Source: Spirochaetota bacterium (lineage in GTDB: Bacteria; Spirochaetota; JAHITG01; JAFGFC01). Taken from it: a stretch of 32,476 bases of DNA. Under the pieces are notes generated by a model that did not search any database, had not been told where the DNA came from, and was given only the letters and a program-made list of their open reading frames with translations. A program made the translations under genes and the position numbers. The stretch lies in NCBI GenBank assembly GCA_016931325.1, contig JAFGFC010000134.1, positions 1 to 32,476 on the forward strand, written 5' to 3'. This document shows, in pieces, positions 22,796 to 31,114 of this stretch. How positions within the stretch are numbered: the first letter of the stretch is position 1; the number at the start of each line of letters is the position of its first letter.

Positions 22796-25201
22796 ATGGG
22801 AGAGGATGAAAAAGTACCGAAAGAGGAAGAAAGCAGTGAAAATATAGAGGAAATAGAAAAAATACTCCACGGTCTTGATACAGATTTTTCACAGCTGTCC
22901 GGAAAAGAGCCAGCTATTCCGGTCACACCTCCTGCGCCATCGCCTCCAAAAGAAAAGAAAAAAGAACCTCCTGTCCCCGTTCCTCCTGCCGTTAAGGACC
23001 AGATCCCTCCACCGGAAGAAGAACCACCAACGCCACAGGAAGTGGCTCCAGTGACAACTCAGGAAGCAGAAGCGTTAACAACCGAACCGCCGCCTCAGCC
23101 TGAGGAAGTGGTTCAAGCTCAACCACCCATTCCCGAAAGTGAGGAAAAATCTTCCATGACAGATGAATTATTATCCGGACTGGAAGAAATGGCGCCGTCC
23201 CCCACCCCCCCCGCTCCTGCTCAGGAAGTCATGCCTCCCCCTGAATCGCCTCCTGAAGAGTTCCCGGCTTTACAGAAAGAGGTCTCTGAACCTTCCGAAG
23301 AAGTGTCACCGCCTGTTCCTGAAGAAAAGGAAAAAGAAGGGATCAGTGAAAAAGAGGCCTTGAAAATACATAAAAGGATCTCTTCTTTATCCCCTCCGTT
23401 AAAGAAAACCATCAAAGATATTATTCTAAAGGACAGGCTGAAAAAGGATGATATCGACTTTCTTATGCATCTGCTTTTACAGGAGGCAACAGAAAGCCAG
23501 ATAAAGAACTATCTGGTAAAGATCGGGGTTCGGATCATACCGTTAAAAGAGCCGGGGTTGCTTAAAAGAAAAAGGATAAAACCCACTATCTTTGATATTA
23601 TAAAACACGATTTTGTGCCTATTGTCCGGCTTGCTCTTTTTGTCATCGCTCTGGCTGTTCTCCTTTATGTGTCTGTTTTCCGGTCCATGATGAAATCACA
23701 GCGAGCGAGATCATTGATCAGTCGAGGCGTGGAATATATCCAGAAAGATGATCCGGAAAATTTTAAAAAAGCGGAAGGTCTTTTTAACGAGGCATTAGAT
23801 CTAAAACAGGATTATTATGAAGCCTATACCCGATACGGGGTGGCTTATCAAAAAGTAAAGAAATATATCCGTTCGGAAGAAAAATTTCAGTCGCTCATCA
23901 AGGAAAATCCGGAATATAAAAATGGCTATTTCGGTTTGGGTCGCCTGTACCGTGAAGAAGGCAAATACCCGGAAGCGATCAAGCAATTCCAGACCGTGCT
24001 GAAAATGGACAGAAATAATGTAATGGCTCTGGATGAGATAGCCCGGACCTATTATTATAAAATGGACAACAAAACAGAAGCCCTCAAGATCTATAAAAGG
24101 ATTATTGAAAAGAGCCCGGAAAACCTCAAGGCTCATTACGGACTACTTTCCATTTATATATGGGACAAGGATCTGGACAATGTGGAGCGTGAGCATTATC
24201 AGGTACTAAAGTTGGGAAAGAAGAAGGAAGATATGGATAAAAGCCGTTTAACGGAGCTGGCCGCTTTCTATCAGGATTATCCCACAGAGAGCACAGCCAA
24301 AAAGGAAGAGTTGTTTTTAAAATCGGAGGATACCATCCAGAGGATCCTTAAAAACGATATTAATTACAGTGATGCTTATTATGAGTATGCGCGGCTTTAT
24401 AAACAAAGAAAGGATTACAGGAAGGGGATCATCAATCTTGAAAAAGCCATCAATATTAATGAAGAAATCCCGCGATATTATAATCTCCTGGGGGAGATCT
24501 ATTCGGAAATGGGAAACGAAAACCTGGCCATAGAGGCTTTTGAGAAATGTATTCAGGTGGATCCTTTGTTTTTCCAGGCCTATTATAACCTTGGAAATAT
24601 CAACTACTATTCTCTGGACAATTATGGCAGGGCCAAGGATGATTATCTGGAAGCGTCCAAAGATCAGGACCTGGCAAAGGAAAAAATTGATCTCCATTAT
24701 AATCTGGGCTGGATCTTTTATAATGAAAATGATTACTTCCAGTCCAATAAATGGTTTACCGGGGCCCTGGAGCAAACATTAAAAGAAAATCCAGTTATCC
24801 ATTACGCTGTGGGAAATACTTATCTTTATTTACAAAAGTATGATCTGGCGGTGAGTGAGTATCTCAGCTCTATTGATGTTTATAAAGAGATCTACGGTGA
24901 ATATCCCAAGATCAATCTGGAAAATAAAGAGATGGTAAAGGACATGGAGACATTATCAGCCATTTATAACAATCTGGGAGTGGCCTATCTGTATCAGGGG
25001 GATGAAAAACAGGCTTTGGTCTATTTCTGGAAAGCCATAGAAAGCGCAAAGAAATTGGGTTATTCCAACGAAAATCCTTCAGCCCGCATTAATATTCAGT
25101 ATGTGTTGAAAAAAACACCCGAGGCAAGCACACCTTCTATCTTTAACGAAATACCAAAAATATTTTCCAGTTTCCTTTATGAAAAAGCAAGGCCGTTATA
25201 A
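22796..25201 (+). CDS. Pro/Glu-rich, single-pass membrane TPR protein
   Basis: An 801-residue protein with three parts. Residues 1-185 are low-complexity, full of Pro and Glu, and probably disordered, with two short helical motifs of related shape: IEKILHGLDTDFSQL (20-34) and TDELLSGLEEM (122-132). Residues about 186-250 are a compact, charged helical domain I do not recognise. A membrane helix follows at about 274-296, preceded by the basic stretch KRKRIK, so by the positive-inside rule the N-terminus is cytoplasmic and the C-terminus outside. The rest (about 305-790) is a series of TPR units such as YNLLGEIYSEMGNENLAIEA and YNLGNINYYSLDNYGRA. A function as an envelope scaffold with a cytoplasmic docking tail is inference. 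It overlaps the next gene by 23 bases. Confidence 0.85.
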   Translation: MGEDEKVPKEEESSENIEEIEKILHGLDTDFSQLSGKEPAIPVTPPAPSPPKEKKKEPPVPVPPAVKDQIPPPEEEPPTPQEVAPVTTQEAEALTTEPPPQPEEVVQAQPPIPESEEKSSMTDELLSGLEEMAPSPTPPAPAQEVMPPPESPPEEFPALQKEVSEPSEEVSPPVPEEKEKEGISEKEALKIHKRISSLSPPLKKTIKDIILKDRLKKDDIDFLMHLLLQEATESQIKNYLVKIGVRIIPLKEPGLLKRKRIKPTIFDIIKHDFVPIVRLALFVIALAVLLYVSVFRSMMKSQRARSLISRGVEYIQKDDPENFKKAEGLFNEALDLKQDYYEAYTRYGVAYQKVKKYIRSEEKFQSLIKENPEYKNGYFGLGRLYREEGKYPEAIKQFQTVLKMDRNNVMALDEIARTYYYKMDNKTEALKIYKRIIEKSPENLKAHYGLLSIYIWDKDLDNVEREHYQVLKLGKKKEDMDKSRLTELAAFYQDYPTESTAKKEELFLKSEDTIQRILKNDINYSDAYYEYARLYKQRKDYRKGIINLEKAININEEIPRYYNLLGEIYSEMGNENLAIEAFEKCIQVDPLFFQAYYNLGNINYYSLDNYGRAKDDYLEASKDQDLAKEKIDLHYNLGWIFYNENDYFQSNKWFTGALEQTLKENPVIHYAVGNTYLYLQKYDLAVSEYLSSIDVYKEIYGEYPKINLENKEMVKDMETLSAIYNNLGVAYLYQGDEKQALVYFWKAIESAKKLGYSNENPSARINIQYVLKKTPEASTPSIFNEIPKIFSSFLYEKARPL

Positions 25202-26177
25202 AGCGTTAGCCCTTCTCAGCGGAGGCCTTGACAGTATTCTTGCCATTCGATTGATCCAGGATCAGGGTATTGACGTACAGGCCGTGACATTTGTATCCCC
25301 TTTTTTCAATGACAGAAAAGCCAGAGAAGCCGCCAGAGCCTTACATGTAAAGGTCATCACAATTGATATCACGGATAAAATAATAAAAACACTGGAAAAA
25401 CCGAAATATGGATTTGGAAAAAATCTGAATCCCTGCATTGACTGCCATCTTTTAATGGTCAGGGAAACAGTCGCTCTTTTAAAGAAATTGAGAGCGGATT
25501 TTATTATTACAGGCGAGGTGGTCGGAGAAAGGCCAAAGTCCCAGAATTATCAGGCTTTAAAGACTATTGAGACAGAAAGCGGCATCAAAGGCAAGTTGTT
25601 ACGTCCCCTTTCAGCCAAACGTCTGGATCCAACCGAAATGGAATTAAAAGGGATTGTCAAAAGAGATAAATTGGAAGGGATCACGGGAAAGAGCCGGACA
25701 AGACAGATCGAACTGGCCGGGAAATTGGGTATCAAAACCTATCCCGCTCCGGCCGGAGGATGCCTTTTAACGGTACCGCGATTCGCTGATAGATTGCGTG
25801 AGAATTTACGAAGAGGTCTTTTAAAAAATAAGGAATTGGAAATGCTTAAATATGGTCGACATTTCCTTACAGGAAAGAACAACAGGGTTATCATCGGGAG
25901 ATGGGAAGATGAAAATTCTATTATCTTTGATCTGGCAGATGATCTGTTCTATATTATGGATTTAAAGGAGGCTCCGGGTCCTGTCACGGTTCTGGAGACG
26001 TCAGAACCCGATAACGATGAGATCCTCAAAGTGGCCTCACTGACAGCCCGTTACAGTAAATCCAGGAATAAGAAAAAAGTGTTGATCAGATACTATCAGA
26101 AAAAAGATCCTGCCAGGGAGAGGGAAGTGGAGGTCAGACCCAGAGATTTTAAAACGGTTGGTTTTACCCTGCTTTAA
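25179..26177 (+). CDS. PP-loop ATP pyrophosphatase, ThiI/MnmA-like tRNA thiolation family
   Basis: A predicted adenylating enzyme for tRNA sulfur modification. The PP-loop SGGLDS is at 14-19. Cys86 and Cys89 in NPCIDCH, followed by Cys195 in APAGGCLLT, are placed like the catalytic or cluster-binding cysteines of thiolases; the TGEVVGERPKSQ block resembles ThiI/MnmA relatives. The C-terminal third (about 200-332) lacks a THUMP domain and looks like the small beta domain that accompanies this ThiI-like group, often annotated by its relation to the NFACT RNA-binding domain. Which tRNA position it modifies is not clear from sequence. The start lies within the end of the TPR gene, so the two are co-translated although no functional link is evident. 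Confidence 0.75.
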   Translation: MKKQGRYKALALLSGGLDSILAIRLIQDQGIDVQAVTFVSPFFNDRKAREAARALHVKVITIDITDKIIKTLEKPKYGFGKNLNPCIDCHLLMVRETVALLKKLRADFIITGEVVGERPKSQNYQALKTIETESGIKGKLLRPLSAKRLDPTEMELKGIVKRDKLEGITGKSRTRQIELAGKLGIKTYPAPAGGCLLTVPRFADRLRENLRRGLLKNKELEMLKYGRHFLTGKNNRVIIGRWEDENSIIFDLADDLFYIMDLKEAPGPVTVLETSEPDNDEILKVASLTARYSKSRNKKKVLIRYYQKKDPAREREVEVRPRDFKTVGFTLL

Positions 26178-26183
26178 TTTTAT

Positions 26184-26220
26184 TTGACATTAAAATTAAA
26201 AACAGTAGAATGGTATTATG
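26184..26220 (+). promoter_or_regulatory. sigma-70-type promoter predicting a leaderless mRNA for the thioredoxin-like gene
   Basis: TTGACA (26184-26189), 16 nt, TAGAAT (26206-26211), then GGTATT and the ATG (26218-26220). The -35 box is perfect and the -10 has five of six consensus bases. Initiation about 7 nt after the -10 box would fall on the A of the start codon, and no ribosome binding site is possible. Confidence 0.75.
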
Positions 26221-26706
26221 AAAAAATTAAAAAAGAGGATATTTATCCTTTTATTAATGTCGGGTTTACTATTTTTACCTCTTTCTGTACCGGCTGAAAA
26301 GGCTTTTAATGTTATGCTCTATAATATGGACAACAAGATGGTTAACCTGAAAAAAGTGATAAAAAAAGAGTATACTATCCTCAGTTTTGGCGCCACGTAT
26401 TGCAAACCCTGCAAGAAAGAGATCAAAGAGCTGATAAATTTAGAAAAAGAGCTGAACCAAAAAGTCGATATCTATCTGATCTTTGTTGATAAAAGCAAGA
26501 CCAAGATAGAAGAATATTTAAAGGATAATGAGATAACCCTTACTGTGCTTCATGACCTTTATCAGATGACCATGAAGCGTTACAGTGTCAAAGCCCTTCC
26601 TTCTATTTTTTTGATAAATAAGAAGATGGAAATCATTTACAAGATCAAAGGTTATCATCCCAAGACAATTGAGAAATTAAAAAAGATCATCGAATCAGGA
26701 CCGTAG
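26218..26706 (+). CDS. exported TlpA/ResA-like thioredoxin-fold protein
   Basis: A 162-residue thiol-disulfide oxidoreductase outside the cytoplasm. A basic start (KKLKKR) and hydrophobic stretch form a signal peptide ending near VPAEKAF; it may stay as an anchor. The thioredoxin fold follows with active-site Cys62 and Cys65 (GATYCKPCKKE), and the cis-Pro loop in VKALPSIFLINKK. CKPC is within the range seen in TlpA/ResA proteins, which reduce c-type cytochrome apoproteins or other exported thiols. No cytochrome maturation genes are nearby, so its partner is unknown. The ATG is preferred over an internal ATG at codon 14, which would remove half the signal peptide. Confidence 0.88.
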   Translation: MKKLKKRIFILLLMSGLLFLPLSVPAEKAFNVMLYNMDNKMVNLKKVIKKEYTILSFGATYCKPCKKEIKELINLEKELNQKVDIYLIFVDKSKTKIEEYLKDNEITLTVLHDLYQMTMKRYSVKALPSIFLINKKMEIIYKIKGYHPKTIEKLKKIIESGP

Positions 26707-26747
26707 ATATTTCTTCACTAAAAAGTTATTAAACGATTAAAAATATA

Positions 26748-28040
26748 ATGTCCATTATCGATTTTGAGAAGATTCGAAGTCTTAATAAAAAAGATTTTGA
26801 ATCAAGATTTTTTCAATATAATGAATTCTTAAAATTTCTGGGAGATCCTCAAAAAAAATTGACCACTGTGATCGTTGCCGGCTCTACGGCCAAGGGGTCA
26901 GTGGCCAGCTATTTGAGCGAGGTCTTGCAATCTCATCATATAAAAGTCGGACTTTTCACATCACCCCATGTTGTTTCTATACAGGAAAGAATAAAGGTGG
27001 ATGGCACCAGGATCAAGAAAGAACGGCTGGATTATTATGAAAAAAAAATTTCAGAGCAGATACAGGTTTATCATAGAAAGAAAAGGGATAAATATATTCC
27101 TTCCTATTTTGAATTATTGACCCTGACCGCCTTTTTCTATTTTTTAGAAAAAAAAGTGGATCTGTCGATCCTGGAAGTCGGCCTGGGCGGCCGGCTCGAT
27201 GCCACCAATGTGAGCTCCCCCGTTCTCAATATCCTTACCTCCATCTGTATGGATCATGCTCCTTTCCTGGGTAATACCCTGCAGAAAATAACAAAAGAGA
27301 AGGCCGAAGTAATCAAAGAAAATTCTTATACCCTGGTGGCGGAAAATAAGGCAGAGATACTTAATATCGTAAGAAAAAAATGCCAGCGTATGAATTCAAC
27401 TCTTTTTATAGAGGGCGAAGATTTCAAAACGCGGGTCATGATCGATCAAAAGAGCAGAGTGATCCGGGGTTTGTACCAGCAGGGGAAGCATAAATTCAAT
27501 GTCACTTTGCCTGTTTCTACAGGTGCTTTTAAAAGCCTGGGACTGGCTCTGTTCGCTGCCGGTGTCCTCCTGAAACATGTTTTCCAAACCCGACTTCAAT
27601 TCTCCTGTTTAAGAACATTGGATCGTGTGGACCTTCCTGCCAGATTTCAGATAGTAAAGTTCAAAAATAAGACTTTTATCATTGACGGCGCTCATAACAG
27701 CAAATCCATGGCCGAGCTGGTAAGGAGCATCCGGGGCTTTCAATATACACCGGGGAATCTGCTTTTTTTAATGCTTCAGGATAAGGATCTTGATGGCTGT
27801 TTGAAGATCCTGGGACAACTGACGGATTCTATTATCCTCACCAGCATCCAGCATCCCCGGGAAATGGCAATGTCCAAAGTTCATTCCCGGGCTGTGTTGT
27901 ATTTTCAACATGTCATAAAGGAATACGATATTCAAAAGGCCTTTCATCGCTGTCTGGGATCTGACCAAAAATATGTCTGGGTTTGCGGATCATTTTATCT
28001 CTGTGCCCGCGTTTTAAAGATCATGGCCGGGGATCGTTAA
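26748..28040 (+). CDS. folC: folylpolyglutamate / dihydrofolate synthase
   Basis: A Mur-ligase-type enzyme that adds glutamate to folates (and possibly makes dihydrofolate). The 430-residue protein has SPHVVSIQERIKVDG, EVGLGGRLDATN, ICMDHAPFLGNTLQKITKEK and DGAHN in the right order. The ATP-binding loop is unusual: residues 44-51 read AGSTAKGS, whereas the family is almost always GTNGKGS; the Lys and following Gly-Ser are kept. No Shine-Dalgarno is visible before the ATG; a TATAAT overlaps the start codon (26744-26749) but lacks a good -35 box. It converges on priA with 6 bases between stop codons. Confidence 0.9.
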   Translation: MSIIDFEKIRSLNKKDFESRFFQYNEFLKFLGDPQKKLTTVIVAGSTAKGSVASYLSEVLQSHHIKVGLFTSPHVVSIQERIKVDGTRIKKERLDYYEKKISEQIQVYHRKKRDKYIPSYFELLTLTAFFYFLEKKVDLSILEVGLGGRLDATNVSSPVLNILTSICMDHAPFLGNTLQKITKEKAEVIKENSYTLVAENKAEILNIVRKKCQRMNSTLFIEGEDFKTRVMIDQKSRVIRGLYQQGKHKFNVTLPVSTGAFKSLGLALFAAGVLLKHVFQTRLQFSCLRTLDRVDLPARFQIVKFKNKTFIIDGAHNSKSMAELVRSIRGFQYTPGNLLFLMLQDKDLDGCLKILGQLTDSIILTSIQHPREMAMSKVHSRAVLYFQHVIKEYDIQKAFHRCLGSDQKYVWVCGSFYLCARVLKIMAGDR

Positions 28041-28046
28041 AATTTT

Positions 28047-30001
28047 TTAAAGGAGGCTATAGGGATCGACATCAATGATCAGATGGACATCTCTGTCCAT
28101 AAAGTTCAGATGTCTTATTCTTTCTTTGATCGAGGCAGGAGACGTGGTCTTGATCAGGATCTGAAAGCGGTATTTCCCTTTCACCCTGTAAAGGGGCGAC
28201 GGTATAGGCCCTAAAAGCTGAGCATCTGTATCAAAGCTTTTTAGTTTTTGATAGATTTCGCCTGCCCTGTTTTGAACGGTTTCTTCATGTTTCCCTTCGA
28301 GCGTGAGTTTTATCAAACGGCAGAAAGGGGGGAAGTTAAGATCCTTTCTCAAGCCCAGTTCTGTTTTATAAAAGGATAGAAAATCATAGTTGACGGCATA
28401 TTTAATGGCATAATGGTCAGGGAGAAAGGTCTGAATGTATACCTGGCCCGGCCATTTGTCTCGTCCTGCCCGGCCGGCTACCTGAACGATCAATTGAAAA
28501 GCATTTTCAGTGTTTCGAAAGTCCGGAAAGTTTAATAGTTCATCGATGAAAAGGATCCCCACCAGAGTAACATCCGGAAAATTATGGCCTTTGGACAGCA
28601 TCTGCGTGCCTGTTAAAAGATGTATATCCCCGGACTCAAATTGCGAGATGATCTCTTTGAGTTTGCCTTTTTTTCTTACCGCATCTGTATCTAAACGTGA
28701 TATATGATACTTTGGAAAAACCCTGGCGATCACACTTTCGATCTTTTGAGTACCGGCTCCCCCATGGACCAGATAATCCTGTCCGCACTGCTCGCAGGTT
28801 TTTCCCGCCTTTCTTGTATAACCGCACCAGTGGCATATAAGTTTGTCGCCTTTATGATATCGCAGGGACACATTACAATGGGGACAGGTATAGAAAAAAC
28901 CGCAGTTCCTGCAGAAAACGAAATGAGAAAATCCCCTTCGGTTCAAAAAAAGAATAACCTGTTGTTTTTGTGACAGAGCCTGGTTTATCTGCCTGATCAG
29001 TGTCTCGCTTATAGGGACTTTTTTAGAAAAGCCCTCATCCATGCTGAGGTCAATCACATTAAACTCTGGCAGAGGTTTTTTATTATATCTTGATTTTAAT
29101 TCAAAGAGATGGAAATTGCCTTTTTTGGCAAAATAAAATGTTTCGATGGAGGGGGTAGCGGTTCCCATCAGCATAAGGGCTTTCTCCTTCTGAGCCCTGA
29201 TGAAAGCCACCTGTCGCGCGTTGTATCGGGGTGTGGAATTAGATTTGTAGCTGGGGTCACTTTCTTCATCCACGATAATAAGGCCCAGGTCCCTCACCGG
29301 AGCGAAAACAGCGCTACGGGCTCCTACAATGATATCGATCTTCTTATCCCGTATTTTTTTCCAATAGTAAAGTTTTTCTTCTTTCTTTATCTGGCTGTGA
29401 ATGATCGCGATACGTTCCGGACCAAAGGTCTGGAAGAATTTATTGATGATCTGTTCGGTTAAAGAGATCTCAGGGACAAGGTAGATGATCTGCTTTTTTT
29501 TTTAATAAAAGATTCGATCAGTTTAAAATACACTTCTGTCTTCCCGCTTCCTGTTATCCCCCAGATCAGGGCACAAGAACGGGGAGGCAGTTTTTTCAAG
29601 CCCTGAAGAACATCCTTCTGTTCGGATGTCAGATTGATGATCGTTGAACGTTTGTCAAAAGAGGGTTTATCAGAAGACCTTTCTTTCACGGCTGTTGGGA
29701 TCATGACTTTCAAGGCTTCCCCGATCGAGCAGATGTAGTATTCACAGATCCATCTGGCCAGATCATATTGAGACGATGTAAAAACAGGCGAGTCATCAAG
29801 AAGAGAAAGAATGGGTTTTATTTTTTCATGGATCTTTTCATTAATTCGATCTACCACATCAAGGACGAATCCTGTAGCCAGCCGGTTATTAAAATTGACC
29901 CTTACCCTGAATCCTTTCCGGATAAGATTTTTCATGTCATCGGGCACAGCATAATAGTACGTTTGATTCACGGGTATAGGGAAAGCCACTCTGGCATACA
30001 T
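28047..30001 (-). CDS. priA: primosomal helicase PriA, interrupted by a one-base frameshift
   Basis: PriA restarts stalled replication forks. The N-terminal part (30001 down to about 29493) contains the DNA-binding domain and Walker A WGITGSGKTEVY, then hits a run of ten A on the coding strand (29494-29503) and stops at 29459. The rest, in the -1 frame relative to it, continues without a break: KQIIYLVPEISLTEQI, IAIIHSQIKKEE, DIIVGARSAVFAPVRDLGLI, then motif II, helicase motifs such as HNFPDVTLVGI and VAGRAGRDKWPGQV, and four CxxC zinc pairs (CRNC, CPHC, CHWC, CEQC). Motif II reads VDEESDPSYK where DEEH is usual. With eleven A the frame would be continuous, about 650 aa. The ATG overlaps the upstream TAA by one base (TAATG). 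A sequencing error, true mutation, or slippage at the A tract are all possible. Confidence 0.9.
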
Positions 30002-30663
30002 TATTTTGTCCTCTTTTTTATGAATGTGTATCCGGTTGAAAGAGCCTGATATTTTTTTCCAAACATCTGCAGATCCTGCCAGGTCTCTTTTTTAAGGGAG
30101 TCGTTCCTTAAAAGAGCCGCCGGGTGAAATGTGGGAATAACAGGAACAGTATGATAGGTGTATTCTTTTCCTCTCAGGTGGGTGATACCCTGCCGGGAAT
30201 GAATAAGGGTCTGGATGGCGAATTTTCCCAATGTGAGGATTATTTTAGGACTGATCAGATCGATCTGCTCTTCCAGAAAAGGGAGGCAATTTTTTATTTC
30301 ATCATCCTGAGGATCTCTGTTCTGAGGAGGACGGCATTTGATAATATTCGTGATATACACATTTTTTCGATCAAGGTTTATCGAGGCCAGCATTTTGGAC
30401 AGGAGATGACCGGCCGGACCGACAAACGGTATACCCTGCCTGTCTTCATGATATCCCGGACCTTCCCCGATCACCATCACCTCGCAGGGAACAGGTCCCT
30501 GCCCTGTTACGACAGTATTCCTGCTCTGGACCAGAGAGGAACAGAGGGCACATTTTTTAATCCTGGTGTAGAGATGGAAATATTGTCTATCCTTTTCTGA
30601 CGCCGATCCTTCCAGGTAGCAGTACAATAAATAAGAAATCTTTTTTATAAAATTCGGTTCCAT
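30001..30663 (-). CDS. family 4 uracil-DNA glycosylase, iron-sulfur type
   Basis: Removes uracil from DNA. The 220-residue protein has motif 1 GEGPGYHEDRQGIPFVGPAG (families 4 usually start GEAPG) and motif 3 HPAALLRN. Four cysteines sit where family 4 enzymes hold a [4Fe-4S] cluster: CALC near residue 39, and the pair spaced 15 apart in KCRPPQNRDPQDDEIKNC. About 40 extra N-terminal residues precede the usual fold. It lies between a DksA/TraR gene and priA and overlaps the priA start by one base, so the two genome-maintenance proteins are likely co-translated. Confidence 0.92.
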   Translation of the reverse strand: MEPNFIKKISYLLYCYLEGSASEKDRQYFHLYTRIKKCALCSSLVQSRNTVVTGQGPVPCEVMVIGEGPGYHEDRQGIPFVGPAGHLLSKMLASINLDRKNVYITNIIKCRPPQNRDPQDDEIKNCLPFLEEQIDLISPKIILTLGKFAIQTLIHSRQGITHLRGKEYTYHTVPVIPTFHPAALLRNDSLKKETWQDLQMFGKKYQALSTGYTFIKKRTK

Positions 30664-30669
30664 TCTTTA

Positions 30670-31065
30670 TTAAGAATGTTCGGCTGTCTCTTCTTCTGCT
30701 TCTTCAGAGTTGAAGATTTTCTTTCTCTCCTGTTTTTCCTGGCATTTTATACAGTATTTTGCATAGGGCTTGACCTTGAGTCGTTGAAGGGGAATTTTAA
30801 TTTTACACAATTCGCATATTCCATAACTGCCGTCATCTATTTTTGATAGGGCTTCATTGATCTCCTCCAATTCGGCTTTTTCAGTTACGCTCAGGTCATA
30901 AGCCAGTTCCCTTTCGATCACATCATACGCTTCATCTGCCAGATCCCCTGTATCAGTCCTTAAATGTTCCACATAGGTTTCATGCTCATCAAGTAGATTG
31001 CTGAGTATTTCAGTTCTCCTTTCTAAAAGTGATTTTTTGATTTCCCTTAATTCAGATTTGTTCAT
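30670..31065 (-). CDS. DksA/TraR-family zinc-finger protein
   Basis: A 131-residue protein of the DksA/TraR family, which binds RNA polymerase through the secondary channel and shapes the response to ppGpp. Residues about 1-75 form a long charged coiled coil whose tip carries DTGDLADEAYD, similar to the acidic tip of DksA. The zinc finger is complete: CELC and CIKC (DGSYGICELCKIKIPLQRLK and AKYCIKCQEKQERK). The ATG at 31065 has a perfect AAAGGAG six bases upstream; a TTG six codons earlier can be read but has no support. It precedes the uracil glycosylase by 6 bases. Whether it acts as DksA or as one of the many paralogues is open. Confidence 0.9.
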   Translation of the reverse strand: MNKSELREIKKSLLERRTEILSNLLDEHETYVEHLRTDTGDLADEAYDVIERELAYDLSVTEKAELEEINEALSKIDDGSYGICELCKIKIPLQRLKVKPYAKYCIKCQEKQERKKIFNSEEAEEETAEHS

Positions 31066-31114
31066 ATCATTCTCCTTTACCAAAAGAATTTTAAATCAGG
31101 ATAATAGAAATAAA

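Noticed and set aside
23163-23415. Possible frameshift or assembly fault in the C-rich Pro-coding region of the TPR gene
   Set aside because: The frame stays open through the C-runs and joins a coherent Pro/Glu-rich tail to the membrane and TPR regions; alternative frames give no recognisable protein.
24317-24775. A 152-codon minus-strand frame with hydrophobic, Ile-rich translation
   Set aside because: This is the usual antisense shadow of a TPR-coding region rich in Asn, Asp and Tyr codons.
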